Assembly: GCF_001999325.1 (NCBI RefSeq)
Contig: NZ_MVAR01000012.1
Span: 47,903 to 111,902 of the forward strand
Reading direction: 5' to 3'
DNA: 64,000 nt
From: Thioalkalivibrio versutus
Lineage (GTDB): Bacteria; Pseudomonadota; Gammaproteobacteria; Ectothiorhodospirales; Ectothiorhodospiraceae
Positions 1 to 8,165 of this stretch are shown here, piece after piece (position 1 is the stretch's first letter; each line of letters begins with the position of its first letter). The notes under the pieces were generated by a model. It did not search any database. It was given only the letters and a program-made list of their open reading frames with translations, and was not told the DNA's origin. A program made the position numbers and the translations under genes.

Positions 1-241
1 GCGGTGACTGCCGTGCAGTCATTCTGCACAAGGGAACCGCAACGCCGTTCCCACGCCCGTTTTTGATCAACAACGGGCGGCCGAGCCCCTGCTTTTAATG
101 GCTTGTGGGGTTGGCACCCCAGGTTCCCCGATCCTGCGTTGCGGCCCTTGCCGGTAGAACCACTACCGGCTGCGCACCGCGCCTGGTCTCGGAAAACCTG
201 GGGTGCCAACGCGGGCGTGTACATTGATCAGTGTTTCCCCA
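1..241. mobile_element. Miniature inverted-repeat element, copy A (left end outside window)
   Basis: Base 1 onward matches the complete copy at 52006-52291 from its base 52067 on, including the hairpin tip GGTAGAACCACTACC and the inner arms that begin GTTGGCACCCCAGG and end CCTGGGGTGCCAAC. The right terminal repeat ends CAGTGTTTCCCCA, where the usual TA flank has become CA. About 60 bases of the left end lie before the window. No coding capacity is evident; short open frames across it follow the hairpin and have no recognisable product. It ends about 85 bases before trxC. Confidence 0.75.
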
Positions 242-326
242 GCGGCCTGATGGATCCATGCACGCGCTCGCGGAGTAAGATCAGGGTGCTGGCCTTTTCT
301 TCTTCTGCCTGGAACGAGGTGCTGCC

Positions 327-761
327 GTGAGTGAAGCCCTGCACGTGGTCTGTCCGCATTGTGACGCGGTGAATCGAATCCCTGCGACACGGCTGGGTGC
401 CGGCCCGAAGTGTGGCCAGTGTCATCGGTCGTTGTTCGGCCAGGATCCGCTGGAACTGACCGCCACGAACTTCCTCCGCCACCTCGAGCGTAATGAGATC
501 CCGCTGTTGGTGGACTTCTGGGCGCCGTGGTGCGGCCCCTGCAAGATGATGGCCCCGCAGTTCCGCCAGGCCGCGGCGGACCTCGAGCCGACCGTGCGGC
601 TGGCGAAGGTGAATACCGAGGCGGAGCCGGAGCTGGGCCGGCGGTTTGCGATCCGCAGTATCCCGACGCTGGCGCTGTTCCGCGGCGGACGCGAAGTGGC
701 GCGCCAGGCGGGCGCGATGGGGGCGGCAGATATCGTGCGCTGGACCCAGAGCCAGGTTTAG
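327..761 (+). CDS. trxC: Thioredoxin 2
   Basis: Cytoplasmic disulfide reductase of 144 residues. The N-terminus carries a zinc-ribbon made of CPHC (residues 9-12) and CGQC, the mark that separates TrxC from TrxA. The redox site is WCGPC in the run FWAPWCGPCKMM, and the cis-proline loop follows as SIPTLALF. Length fits the family. The GTG start is chosen because GAGG lies seven bases upstream and the zinc ribbon begins right after it. It stands alone, preceded by a repeat copy and convergent with the next gene. In other bacteria trxC is often under oxidative-stress control; no such site was identified here. Confidence 0.95.
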   Translation: MSEALHVVCPHCDAVNRIPATRLGAGPKCGQCHRSLFGQDPLELTATNFLRHLERNEIPLLVDFWAPWCGPCKMMAPQFRQAAADLEPTVRLAKVNTEAEPELGRRFAIRSIPTLALFRGGREVARQAGAMGAADIVRWTQSQV

Positions 762-819
762 CCGGGCAAAGGTGGCTTCGTCGCGGTCGTCAGCATCGTA
801 GGGTGCCGACGGTAATCAA

Positions 820-1176
820 TCAGCGGCTGCCCAGTTCGCGCCAGGCCTCGTGGCCGCAGCTCATGCAGTGGTATTGCGCCTCGAAATGCCCCGGCTGGTT
901 CGCACGTTCCCGGATCGTACCGTCCTGGAAGGTGAAGCTGCGCAGGGTGCAGCGCGGGCATTTTTCGACCGGGTCGCGGGGCGCACGTGGCTCGCTGGCC
1001 GCAGGCGTGTGGGTGCCATCGGTCCTGTCGGCGGCGTCCTCGATTGCCTGATTGAGCTCCCGGGTCAACTCGGCCGTGACCCGGTGGGCGGCCTCTGTGG
1101 TGTCCTCGCGGGCCATGGCCTCCAGCTCGGCCAGACGGTCACGGATGTGCTTTAGACGGGTTTCGAGTTCGGTCAC
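820..1176 (-). CDS. Coiled-coil and zinc-ribbon protein of unknown function
   Basis: Predicted 118-residue acidic protein. The first 50 residues are rich in E, A, R and L with heptad-like spacing, suggesting a coiled coil. After a low-complexity linker comes CPRC, and about 25 residues later CMSCGH, a plausible four-cysteine zinc ribbon. No catalytic motif is visible. It is convergent with trxC and lies about 50 bases downstream of the reductase gene on the same strand, so it may be its operon partner. Function is not recognised. Confidence 0.7.
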   Translation of the reverse strand: MTELETRLKHIRDRLAELEAMAREDTTEAAHRVTAELTRELNQAIEDAADRTDGTHTPAASEPRAPRDPVEKCPRCTLRSFTFQDGTIRERANQPGHFEAQYHCMSCGHEAWRELGSR

Positions 1177-1228
1177 GGGCGCCTCCAGGGTGGTATGCCC
1201 AGCATAGTCGGTTCGAGTTCGACGGGGG

Positions 1229-2221
1229 TTAATCCAGCCGGACTACTGTACGGCCGCGGATCTGGCCCTTCAGGATCGCTTCGCCGTAGTCCGGCAGGTC
1301 TTCCAGGCCGATCTCGCTGGTGATGGCGTCGAGATCGGCCCCGGGGAGCAGAGCGGCCAGGCGCTCCCAGGTGCCCCGCCGCCGCTCGGCGGGGCACAGG
1401 ACCGAGTCGATCCCCAGCAGGTTGATCCCGCGCAGCAGGAACGGCAGGACCGTGGTCTGGAGCTGCGCGCCGCCGGCCAGGCCACAGGCGGCCACCGAAC
1501 GTCCGTACGCCATCCCGGCGAGTACATGGGCCAGCATGTCGCCGCCGACCGTGTCCACACAGCCCGCCCAGCGTTCGCCCAGCAGCGGCTTGGCCGGCGC
1601 GTCGGCCAGCGCCTCGCGAGCCAAGATGGTGCTGGCGCCCAGTTGGTGCAGGTAGTTGGCGTTCTCCGGGCGTCCGGTCACGGCGGTGACCGTGTAGCCC
1701 AGGCGTGCCAGGAGCCGCACGGCGATGCTGCCCACGCCGCCGGAGGCACCGGTGACCAGAACCTCGCCGGTGCTCGGTTGCAATCCGTGATCTTCCAGGG
1801 CCTGCACCGCCAGCATGGCGGTAAAGCCGGCGGTGCCCGCGGCCATCGCCTGGCACGCGCTGTATCCGGACGGCTGAGCGATCAGCCAGTCGCCGCGGAC
1901 GCACGCGCGCTGGGCGTAACCGCCCCAGTGGGCCTCGCCGACACGGTAGCCGGTCAGCACGACGGGATCGCCCGGGCGGTAGCGCGGGTCCGCCGATTCG
2001 AGCACGGTCCCGGCCAGGTCGATGCCCGGCACGTGGGGATAATCCCGCACCAGGTTGCCCCGCCCCTGCAGGATCATGCCGTCCTTGTAGTTGAGCCCCG
2101 AATAGTGAACCTGGAGCAGGACTTCGCCCGCGGGCAGGTCGTCGAGGGTGAGTGTCCGGATCGTGGCCACCGGGCCGTCGGGCTGCGGTTCCAGGAGCAG
2201 GGCCTTGAAGGATTCGGTCAT
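1229..2221 (-). CDS. acuI: Acrylyl-CoA reductase / YhdH-family quinone oxidoreductase
   Basis: Zinc-less medium-chain dehydrogenase of 330 residues. The GroES-like half includes SGLNYKDGMILQGRG and PGIDLAGTV, typical of AcuI/YhdH. The Rossmann half carries the NADPH-binding run VTGASGGVGSIAVRLLA. AcuI reduces acryloyl-CoA to propionyl-CoA with NADPH and detoxifies acrylate; YhdH of E. coli does the same. Length matches the family. Assignment to this subfamily rests on the N-terminal signature, so a related quinone reductase activity cannot be excluded. It reads away from the divergent cyclase gene at 2394. Confidence 0.85.
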   Translation of the reverse strand: MTESFKALLLEPQPDGPVATIRTLTLDDLPAGEVLLQVHYSGLNYKDGMILQGRGNLVRDYPHVPGIDLAGTVLESADPRYRPGDPVVLTGYRVGEAHWGGYAQRACVRGDWLIAQPSGYSACQAMAAGTAGFTAMLAVQALEDHGLQPSTGEVLVTGASGGVGSIAVRLLARLGYTVTAVTGRPENANYLHQLGASTILAREALADAPAKPLLGERWAGCVDTVGGDMLAHVLAGMAYGRSVAACGLAGGAQLQTTVLPFLLRGINLLGIDSVLCPAERRRGTWERLAALLPGADLDAITSEIGLEDLPDYGEAILKGQIRGRTVVRLD

Positions 2222-2393
2222 GCGAATCAGCGTCTCGTCAGGGAATGCAACGGCAGCCTAACAAACGGCCGTCTTTTCTGGCGCGAAGGGCGGGGAATGT
2301 TGCTAACCTCATTGAGATGGGCGAACGGGATTGCGCGTGTTCGCCGGGCGGCGTTGCGCCACGCGCCGATTGTTTCCCGTTGCGAGGATCATC

Positions 2394-3830
2394 ATGGCGG
2401 CAGACCCCTCCGGGTGTTTCCATTCACAGATCATTGAATACGCCCCGGTCTGGGTGAATACCCTGGATCCCGAGGGGCGGGTGACGCTGTGGAATCGGGC
2501 GGCGGAACGGATCAGTGGCTATAGCCGCGAGGAAGTCGTGGGACACGCGAGTATCTGGGAATGGCTTTTCCCCGACCCGGACTATCGCGTAGCGGTCTAC
2601 GCCGAGGGGCAGGCCATCATTCACGAAGGCCGCGAGATCGCGGGCCTGGAGTCCACCATCCGCACCCGTAGTGGCGAACAGCGCACGCTGTCCTGGTATG
2701 CCCAGCGGTTTTTCGATACCGAGGGCACGCTGCTTGGGGCCAGCGTGATGGGCGAGGACATCACCGAGCGCAAGCAACTGGAACTCAGGGCACAGCACCA
2801 ATACCGGTTGCAGGAGGTGGTCTCGGCGATCTCCGCGCAGTTTGCGGACCTGTCGGCGGACGCGGTGGACGCGGCCGTTGTGCAGGCCCTGCAACGTCTG
2901 GGCGAGTTCTTCCGGATGGGGCGAGCCTACGTGATCTGCTTTCGCCCGGACCATGAGACGATGGACCTGGTGAGCGAGTGGTGCGCGCCCGGGGTCGGCC
3001 CCTTTCTCGACGAGATGCAAGGGATACCCATGGAGGCGCATGGTTGGGTGACCCGCCAGATTCGGCAGGGACACCCGGTGCACGTCCCCGATGTGGGTGC
3101 GCTCCCCGAGGCTGCGGTGGTGGAGCAGGCCGAGTTCCGGCGCCAGGATATCGAGTCCCTGTTGCTCATCCCGTTGATCAGTGATCAGAAGGCCTTCGGG
3201 CTTTTGGGCCTTGATTCGGTGGCCCGGCACTACGAGTGGAGCCCCGAACAGATCGCCGTGCTGCAGGTGGTAGCCGATATCATCGCCGGCACCTTCGCGC
3301 GCAAGGAGGTGGAGGCGGAGCTGGCACGCCAGGCGCGGGTAGATGGCCTGACCGGCCTCGCCAACCGGCGCGAATTCGATGCCGTGCTGGAGCGCGAGTG
3401 CGGTTCGCGGCGCGAGGTGAACCTGGCGCTGTTGATGATCGATATTGACCACTTCAAGCCGTACAACGACCGCTTTGGCCACCAGCGTGGGGATGACTGC
3501 CTGCGCCAGGTCGCGGAGGTATTGCGCGCCGCGGCACACCGGCCCACCGATCTGGTGGCGCGTTATGGCGGCGAGGAGTTTGCCTGCATCCTGCCGGACA
3601 CCACGCTGGAGGGTGCGCGGGCGGTCGCCGAACGGGTGCGCCGCAAGGTCGAATCGTTGCAGCTGGGCCACCCGGATAACGTGACGGATGCGGTGACGGT
3701 CAGTCTCGGAGTATCCGCAGTCGACGGGGGGCGATCCGTGGCGCCGGAGGATCTTCTGGGGGAGGCGGACCGGCAGCTTTACCGCGCCAAGCGCGAGGGA
3801 CGCAACCGGGTCTGCGCGGCGGGGCTCTGA
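2394..3830 (+). CDS. Diguanylate cyclase with PAS and GAF sensor domains
   Basis: Predicted 478-residue soluble signalling protein. Order: a PAS fold (about residues 10-125, with NTLDPEGRVTLWNRAAE and a PAC-like end GEDITERKQ), a GAF domain (about 140-300), then a GGDEF domain (about 315-478). The cyclase active loop is GGEEF in ARYGGEEFACILPD, so it should make c-di-GMP from two GTP. The metal-site run DIDHFKPYNDRFGHQ is intact. The ATG at 2394 is chosen over an upstream TTG because GAGG precedes it and the PAS fold starts soon after. The PAS or GAF ligand is not deducible. Confidence 0.92.
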   Translation: MAADPSGCFHSQIIEYAPVWVNTLDPEGRVTLWNRAAERISGYSREEVVGHASIWEWLFPDPDYRVAVYAEGQAIIHEGREIAGLESTIRTRSGEQRTLSWYAQRFFDTEGTLLGASVMGEDITERKQLELRAQHQYRLQEVVSAISAQFADLSADAVDAAVVQALQRLGEFFRMGRAYVICFRPDHETMDLVSEWCAPGVGPFLDEMQGIPMEAHGWVTRQIRQGHPVHVPDVGALPEAAVVEQAEFRRQDIESLLLIPLISDQKAFGLLGLDSVARHYEWSPEQIAVLQVVADIIAGTFARKEVEAELARQARVDGLTGLANRREFDAVLERECGSRREVNLALLMIDIDHFKPYNDRFGHQRGDDCLRQVAEVLRAAAHRPTDLVARYGGEEFACILPDTTLEGARAVAERVRRKVESLQLGHPDNVTDAVTVSLGVSAVDGGRSVAPEDLLGEADRQLYRAKREGRNRVCAAGL

Positions 3831-3850
3831 TTACCCCCGCCGGGGTTATT
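3831..3850. terminator. Possible bidirectional terminator between convergent genes
   Basis: ACCCC and GGGGT arms flank a four-base loop, with TTATT on one side and a short A/T stretch on the other. It sits in the 15-base gap between the cyclase stop and the stop of the gene on the opposite strand, overlapping the latter's TAA. The stem is short, so the call is tentative. Confidence 0.4.
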
Positions 3851-4199
3851 CTGCGCCGGCGGCGCGCGTCGGGCGTTCGCGCGGATCGGCGGAGCGGGCA
3901 TCTTCGCGCTCCAGCAGGGTGACGACCGGGACCGACTCGCTGTCTTCGCTCACCAGCTGATCGCCTTCCATCCACGGTGGCGGCAGCTGCGGACGCATGT
4001 CCTGGACCTGGGCGAAATTCGGGAACTCCACCTTGGAGAACAGTTCCGCAGCGGATTCCTGCGCCTGCGGGTTTTGCAGGGTCAGCACGAAGCCGGTGGC
4101 CAGCACCAGCAGGGAAAACTGGAAGCGCTGATCGCTATAGGTGGAACGTGAACGCAGCAGGTCGAGCATTGGATGGTCTCGCGGGAGTATTACCTGCAT
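3846..4199 (-). CDS. Hypothetical single-pass membrane protein
   Basis: Predicted 117 residues, not recognised. One hydrophobic segment near residues 28-42 (FSLLVLATGFVLTLQN) follows a basic stretch, so the short N-terminus is probably cytoplasmic. The rest is polar and rich in P, E and R with no cysteine pair or enzyme motif. A second ATG ten codons in (MLDLLRSRST) is an equally plausible start. The gene lies downstream of the methyltransferase on the same strand and may share its transcript. Confidence 0.55.
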   Translation of the reverse strand: MQVILPRDHPMLDLLRSRSTYSDQRFQFSLLVLATGFVLTLQNPQAQESAAELFSKVEFPNFAQVQDMRPQLPPPWMEGDQLVSEDSESVPVVTLLEREDARSADPRERPTRAAGAE

Positions 4200-4307
4200 A
4201 GACAGTACGCCCGGACGAGGGTTTCCATCAAGCAGGCCCGGTGCGGAGCGGGGCTTTGAGTCGCCACCGACCCGGGTCGTGTCAGGGGCAGCCGGGGGCG
4301 TGTTGCT

Positions 4308-5051
4308 TCAGGAGGCGCGGCGGCAGACCAGAAAGACCTCTTCGACGCCGTCGGTGGCGACCATGCCGGGGGTCAATTCGAGGGGCTTTTGCAGGCGCAG
4401 TCCCAGGGGCATCAGGAAGCGGTTGTAGACCTTCATCGCGACCGGCCGATGACGTTGCAGGAACCACATGCCGAGGTCATTGAGGCGCGAGGATTTGGGC
4501 TTCATGCCGAAGATTGCGCTTTGCTCGATCTGCAGGTGGTGGCGTTCCAGCAGTTGCGTCAGCTTGGCCGGTTCATAGCGCCGGTAGTGGCCGACGATGT
4601 CGTCGAACGGTGTCCAGTATTCCGGGTGTAGCGGGGTGGAGAGCAGTACCCGGGCCCCGGGTGCCGCCACCCGCGAGAGCTCGGCCAGGGCCGCCTCGTC
4701 GTCTTCCACGTGCTCCACGATGTCCAGCGCGCACACCAGGTCGAAGCTCTGGTCGGCGTAGGGCAGGGCGGAGATGGGGGCGGTGTGGGTGATGCCGCCC
4801 GCGCTTTCCAGTGCCGCCAGGGCCGGTGGGCTGATATCGACAAAGTGGGTGCCGGCGATCGGCAGGCGCGGGCGCATGCCGGGCCCGACTTCGAGCCGGC
4901 GGGTATGCGATTCGGCCAGGCTGGACACCAGGCTCCAGGTGTTGAAGCGCTCCGGGTGCACCAGACGCGTGTCCGCCCACAAGCCATCGTAGAAGCGCTG
5001 GTTGACGTCGCCGATGTCCGAATGTTGCTGCGGGGCAGTATCGTGGGTCAC
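4308..5051 (-). CDS. Class I SAM-dependent methyltransferase
   Basis: Predicted 247 residues with a methyltransferase-11 type core. Motif I is RRLEVGPGMRPRLP, with a degenerate glycine loop; the acidic end of strand 2 is HFVDIS; motif II is FDLVCALDIVEHVEDD; motif III is LAELSRVAAPGARVLLSTP. The C-terminal third, rich in aromatic and basic residues, would form the substrate cap. The family covers small-molecule and lipid methylation, and nothing here fixes the substrate. No quinone-biosynthesis or tRNA motif was seen. Confidence 0.8.
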   Translation of the reverse strand: MTHDTAPQQHSDIGDVNQRFYDGLWADTRLVHPERFNTWSLVSSLAESHTRRLEVGPGMRPRLPIAGTHFVDISPPALAALESAGGITHTAPISALPYADQSFDLVCALDIVEHVEDDEAALAELSRVAAPGARVLLSTPLHPEYWTPFDDIVGHYRRYEPAKLTQLLERHHLQIEQSAIFGMKPKSSRLNDLGMWFLQRHRPVAMKVYNRFLMPLGLRLQKPLELTPGMVATDGVEEVFLVCRRAS

Positions 5052-5174
5052 GCGGTGGCCGGGCTTGAGTGGTGCGCAACAGTGTAACCAACCTGACGGG
5101 TGGTCACAGGCTGACTGGGTAGACTCCGGGAAGCCGTTCTCGGTTTGGTGGGCGGGTCAGCGCCATCCGCTGTG

Positions 5175-5879
5175 TCATTCGTCGGTCTCAATGTGCCGTG
5201 AGTGGCGGCGCTGAATCCGGTGGCGCAGCGCGGCGCCCAGCAACAACAGCACCGCCAGCGCAAACAGGGGCAGGAGGGTTTGCGGTTGCAGGGCCTCGCC
5301 GCTCGCGAGGGCGTCGGTGGTCCCGTGGATGGCGGTGGCGTACACGCTCCATTTGACGGCGAGCCCAAGCACGGCTGCCAGCAGGAAACGGCCAAGTGGA
5401 AGGCCCAGCGCGCCGCCGGCGTAGTTGACCATCGAATGGGGAAAGCCGGGGAGCACGCGCAGCGCGATCTGCGTGGCGAGGCCACTGTGGCGGTGCAGGA
5501 AATCGGCCAGCCAGGCGTCTTCGCGGCGTTCGTGATCGGGATGGCGCGCCAGGCGGGCGGACACGCGGTACGCACCCCAGGCACCACTGACGCTACCTGC
5601 GAGGAGCAGACCGATGGCTAACAGGGGCGGATGGAACGGGGCGATCAACCAGAGGATGAGCGTGCCGGGCAGAGCAAAGGTCAGCATCAGGGCCATCAGG
5701 AGCACCAGCCCTGCCGTCGCCCAGGGGCCGCCCGCGACGGCATCGCCCCAGGCCAGCAGGCGGACCGGATCGCCGATCCGCAGCGCGATGCCGATGCCCA
5801 GCGCGATCAGCAGCACCAGCAGGCCGCGCCCGATGTTGGCGCGGGAAAACCCGTTGGGTCGGGGGCGGGGGTGCGTCAT
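5175..5879 (-). CDS. TVP38/TMEM64 (VTT-domain) membrane protein
   Basis: Integral membrane protein of about 234 residues. A first hydrophobic helix (LLVLLIALGIGIALRIG) is followed by the VTT/DedA-like core with a re-entrant region around PGFPHSMVNYAGGALGLPLGRF and three further hydrophobic stretches. Bacterial relatives are thought to act in lipid transbilayer movement or membrane homeostasis. Longer in-frame starts add a basic, unstructured tail, so the ATG giving MTHPRPRPN is preferred. It is divergent from the AAA ATPase gene. Confidence 0.8.
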   Translation of the reverse strand: MTHPRPRPNGFSRANIGRGLLVLLIALGIGIALRIGDPVRLLAWGDAVAGGPWATAGLVLLMALMLTFALPGTLILWLIAPFHPPLLAIGLLLAGSVSGAWGAYRVSARLARHPDHERREDAWLADFLHRHSGLATQIALRVLPGFPHSMVNYAGGALGLPLGRFLLAAVLGLAVKWSVYATAIHGTTDALASGEALQPQTLLPLFALAVLLLLGAALRHRIQRRHSRHIETDE

Positions 5880-6015
5880 TGAGCGGGGCCTCCGGGGAGC
5901 GTCCGGCGTGATGCGGTCAGAGTAGCGGATGCGCAATCCCAAGGTTCGGTGGGCAGGTCGCATCGGCGCCGCGGATCGGTACACTCGGCTCAGGCACCCG
6001 GGGAGGAGACGCGCA

Positions 6016-7548
6016 TTGAGCAAGAAGCTGGAGAATCAGACGGCACACAAGATCCTGCGCGGGCTCAAGTCGCACTATCCGGTGTTCTACCTTCTCGGCT
6101 GGGACGAAGATCGCATGGAGCGGCTGCTGCGTTCGGTCGCACGTTCGTTCTACGGCGAAGACGGCCACCTGGAAGTCTGGTCGGCGAGTCACGGATTTGG
6201 CGAGCACGACGACCCGAATGCCCCGACGACGGACCCGGTAGCTGCAGTGGCGCGGGTGGCGGCCGGCGAGACGGATGCCCCGCGCATGGTCCTGCTGAAG
6301 GATCTGCCCATGTGGTTCGATGACAACCCGGCGCTGGTGCGCGGAGTGCGCGACCTGTACTACCAGCTGAAGAAGGGACGCAACGTGGTGTTCCTCAGCT
6401 GCCCGTTGCTGAAGCTGCCGGAGATCCTGAAAAAGGAGGTCTTCCTGGTCGAGGTGGAGCTGCCGTCCGAGGCCGAGGTGCTGGAGCAGCTCGAACACAC
6501 CCGCGGCGCCGAGGCGGTCCCGCGCGAGCAGTTGTTCCGGGTGGCGGCGGGAATGCGCGGCCTGTCGCTCAACGAGGTCGGGCACCTGAGTGCGCGGCTG
6601 TTCCGCGGCAAGCCGCTGCCCGAGGCCGACATGCTGGCCGAGATCCAGGAGGAGAAGGGCCAGATCCTGCGCAAGGAGAGCTGCCTCGAGTTCTATCCGC
6701 CACAGCGCTCGCTGGAGGATATCGGCGGTCTGGAGAACCTCAAGGAATGGGTGCGCACGCGCGCCGACCTGTTCACCGAGAAGGCCTGGAACGACAACGT
6801 CCCGCTGCCGGCCGGGGTGCTGTTCATGGGGGTGAGCGGCTGCGGCAAGAGCATGGCCGCCAAGGCGATCGCCACCGCCTGGAAGCTGCCGCTGGTGCGG
6901 CTGGACATGAGCCTGGTGCTGTCCGGCAGTTTCGGTACGCCGGAATACGCCTTTGCCCGGGCCACCCGGATCGCCGAGGAGATCGCGCCGATGGTGCTGT
7001 GGGTCGACGAGCTGGAGAACGCCTTCGGTTTCGATAGTCACGCCGCGGGCAGCGCCGGCAATGTCAACATCTTCTCCAGCTTTCTCACCTGGCTGCAGGA
7101 GAAGTCGCCCCGGGTGTTCGTGGCGGCGACCGCGAACCGCATCCAGCAGCTCCCGGCCGAGCTGATGCGCAAGGGGCGCTTTGACCAGCTGTTCTTCCTC
7201 GACCTGCCGAATGTGGAGGAGCGCAAGGAGATCCTGCGCATCCACGTCGAGCGTCACGGCGGCAACCTGGAGGACTTCAACCTGAACTACATGGCGGCCA
7301 GCACCGAGGACTGGAGCGGGGCCGAGATCGAGCAAGCGGTGAAGTCGGCGCGGATCGACGCCTACCAGGAGGGGCGGGTGTTCAACCAGCGCGACGTGAT
7401 CCGCAACGTCATCAACACGGTACCGCTGTCGCGGACCATGGTGGAGCAGATCCGCGAGATCAAGAGCTGGGTCTTCCAGCGCGCAATCAATGCCTCGAAG
7501 CCGGAGCCGAAGGGCGCCGCGTCCGGCCCGCCGAAGCCGCCCGGCTGA
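6016..7548 (+). CDS. Ycf46-like AAA ATPase
   Basis: Predicted 510-residue cytosolic ATPase. The N-terminal half (about 1-240) lacks a nucleotide site and resembles the degenerate first half of Ycf46 proteins. The second half is a complete AAA module: Walker A GVSGCGKS, Walker B MVLWVDELEN, sensor 1 FVAATAN, and an arginine-finger region ELMRKGRFDQLFFLDLP. There is no FtsH-type HExxH, so it is not a protease. The start is the TTG at 6016, set by GGAGGAG ten bases upstream; an upstream start would add 29 implausible residues. Ycf46 has been linked to inorganic-carbon use in cyanobacteria; the role here is unknown. Confidence 0.85.
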   Translation: MSKKLENQTAHKILRGLKSHYPVFYLLGWDEDRMERLLRSVARSFYGEDGHLEVWSASHGFGEHDDPNAPTTDPVAAVARVAAGETDAPRMVLLKDLPMWFDDNPALVRGVRDLYYQLKKGRNVVFLSCPLLKLPEILKKEVFLVEVELPSEAEVLEQLEHTRGAEAVPREQLFRVAAGMRGLSLNEVGHLSARLFRGKPLPEADMLAEIQEEKGQILRKESCLEFYPPQRSLEDIGGLENLKEWVRTRADLFTEKAWNDNVPLPAGVLFMGVSGCGKSMAAKAIATAWKLPLVRLDMSLVLSGSFGTPEYAFARATRIAEEIAPMVLWVDELENAFGFDSHAAGSAGNVNIFSSFLTWLQEKSPRVFVAATANRIQQLPAELMRKGRFDQLFFLDLPNVEERKEILRIHVERHGGNLEDFNLNYMAASTEDWSGAEIEQAVKSARIDAYQEGRVFNQRDVIRNVINTVPLSRTMVEQIREIKSWVFQRAINASKPEPKGAASGPPKPPG

Positions 7549-7670
7549 CCGCCGAGCCTGGTTTTCCGGGCGCCGGAGAGTGGGCCCCGGGTGGCCTATA
7601 CTCCGGTCAGGGGGACGCCAGAGCCGGTACGGGTCCCGGTCCCCCACGGGTTCAGATACGGGTCGCCGGT

Positions 7671-7675
7671 GGAGG
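7671..7675 (+). promoter_or_regulatory. Ribosome binding site that fixes the lipoprotein start
   Basis: GGAGG at this position is one base from an ATG at 7677 but seven bases from the in-frame ATG at 7683. The second spacing is workable, so the protein is taken to start at 7683. Confidence 0.7.
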
Positions 7676-7682
7676 AATGCTC

Positions 7683-8144
7683 ATGTGGCGCAATGTTTCT
7701 TTCGCGATTGTCCTGGCGGCGGTCCTGGGTCTCGGCGGCTGTGCGACCTATCAGGGGTCGCAGGAACAGGCCGGGATGGTGATCGGCGGCGTGCTGGGGG
7801 GCGTGCTTGGCTCGCAGGTCGGCTCCGGGCGTGGCCGGACCGCGGCGATCATTGCCGGCACCCTCGCGGGGGCGGCGATCGGTGGCTCGGTGGGCCAGTC
7901 CATGGACGAGGTCGACCGGTTGAAGACGGCCCAGACCCTGGAGAGTGTGCGGACGGGTGTGCCCTCGCGGTGGGTCAACCCCGACAGCGGCAACCAGTAC
8001 ACCGTGGTGCCGACGCGGACCTACGAGACCACCGCCGGCCCGTGCCGCGAGTACACCATCGACGCGGTGATCGGAGGCCAGACCGAGCAGGTGTACGGGA
8101 CCGCCTGTCGGCAGCCGGACGGCAGCTGGCGTATCCAGGGCTGA
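7683..8144 (+). CDS. Glycine-zipper outer-membrane lipoprotein
   Basis: Predicted 153-residue precursor. A signal peptide with hydrophobic core VSFAIVLAAVLGL ends in the lipobox LGGC, so the mature protein starts at that cysteine. Next comes a glycine-zipper hairpin (MVIGGVLGGVLGSQVGSG, then IIAGTLAGAAIGGSVG) typical of the 17-kDa surface antigen/Rick_17kDa_Anti family. The C-terminal part has a cysteine pair in GPCREYTID and GTACRQPDGSW, as in that family. It probably sits at the inner face of the outer membrane with a structural role. Confidence 0.88.
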   Translation: MWRNVSFAIVLAAVLGLGGCATYQGSQEQAGMVIGGVLGGVLGSQVGSGRGRTAAIIAGTLAGAAIGGSVGQSMDEVDRLKTAQTLESVRTGVPSRWVNPDSGNQYTVVPTRTYETTAGPCREYTIDAVIGGQTEQVYGTACRQPDGSWRIQG

Positions 8145-8165
8145 GTGGCGGGCCTGGTCCGCGTC

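Noticed and set aside
63-76. TTGATCAACA near the start as an FNR site
   Set aside because: It lacks the TTGAT-N4-ATCAA spacing and lies inside the hairpin of an element copy.
5917-7647. 576-codon frame opposite the AAA ATPase
   Set aside because: The plus-strand frame has Walker A, Walker B and sensor motifs; the opposite one has none.
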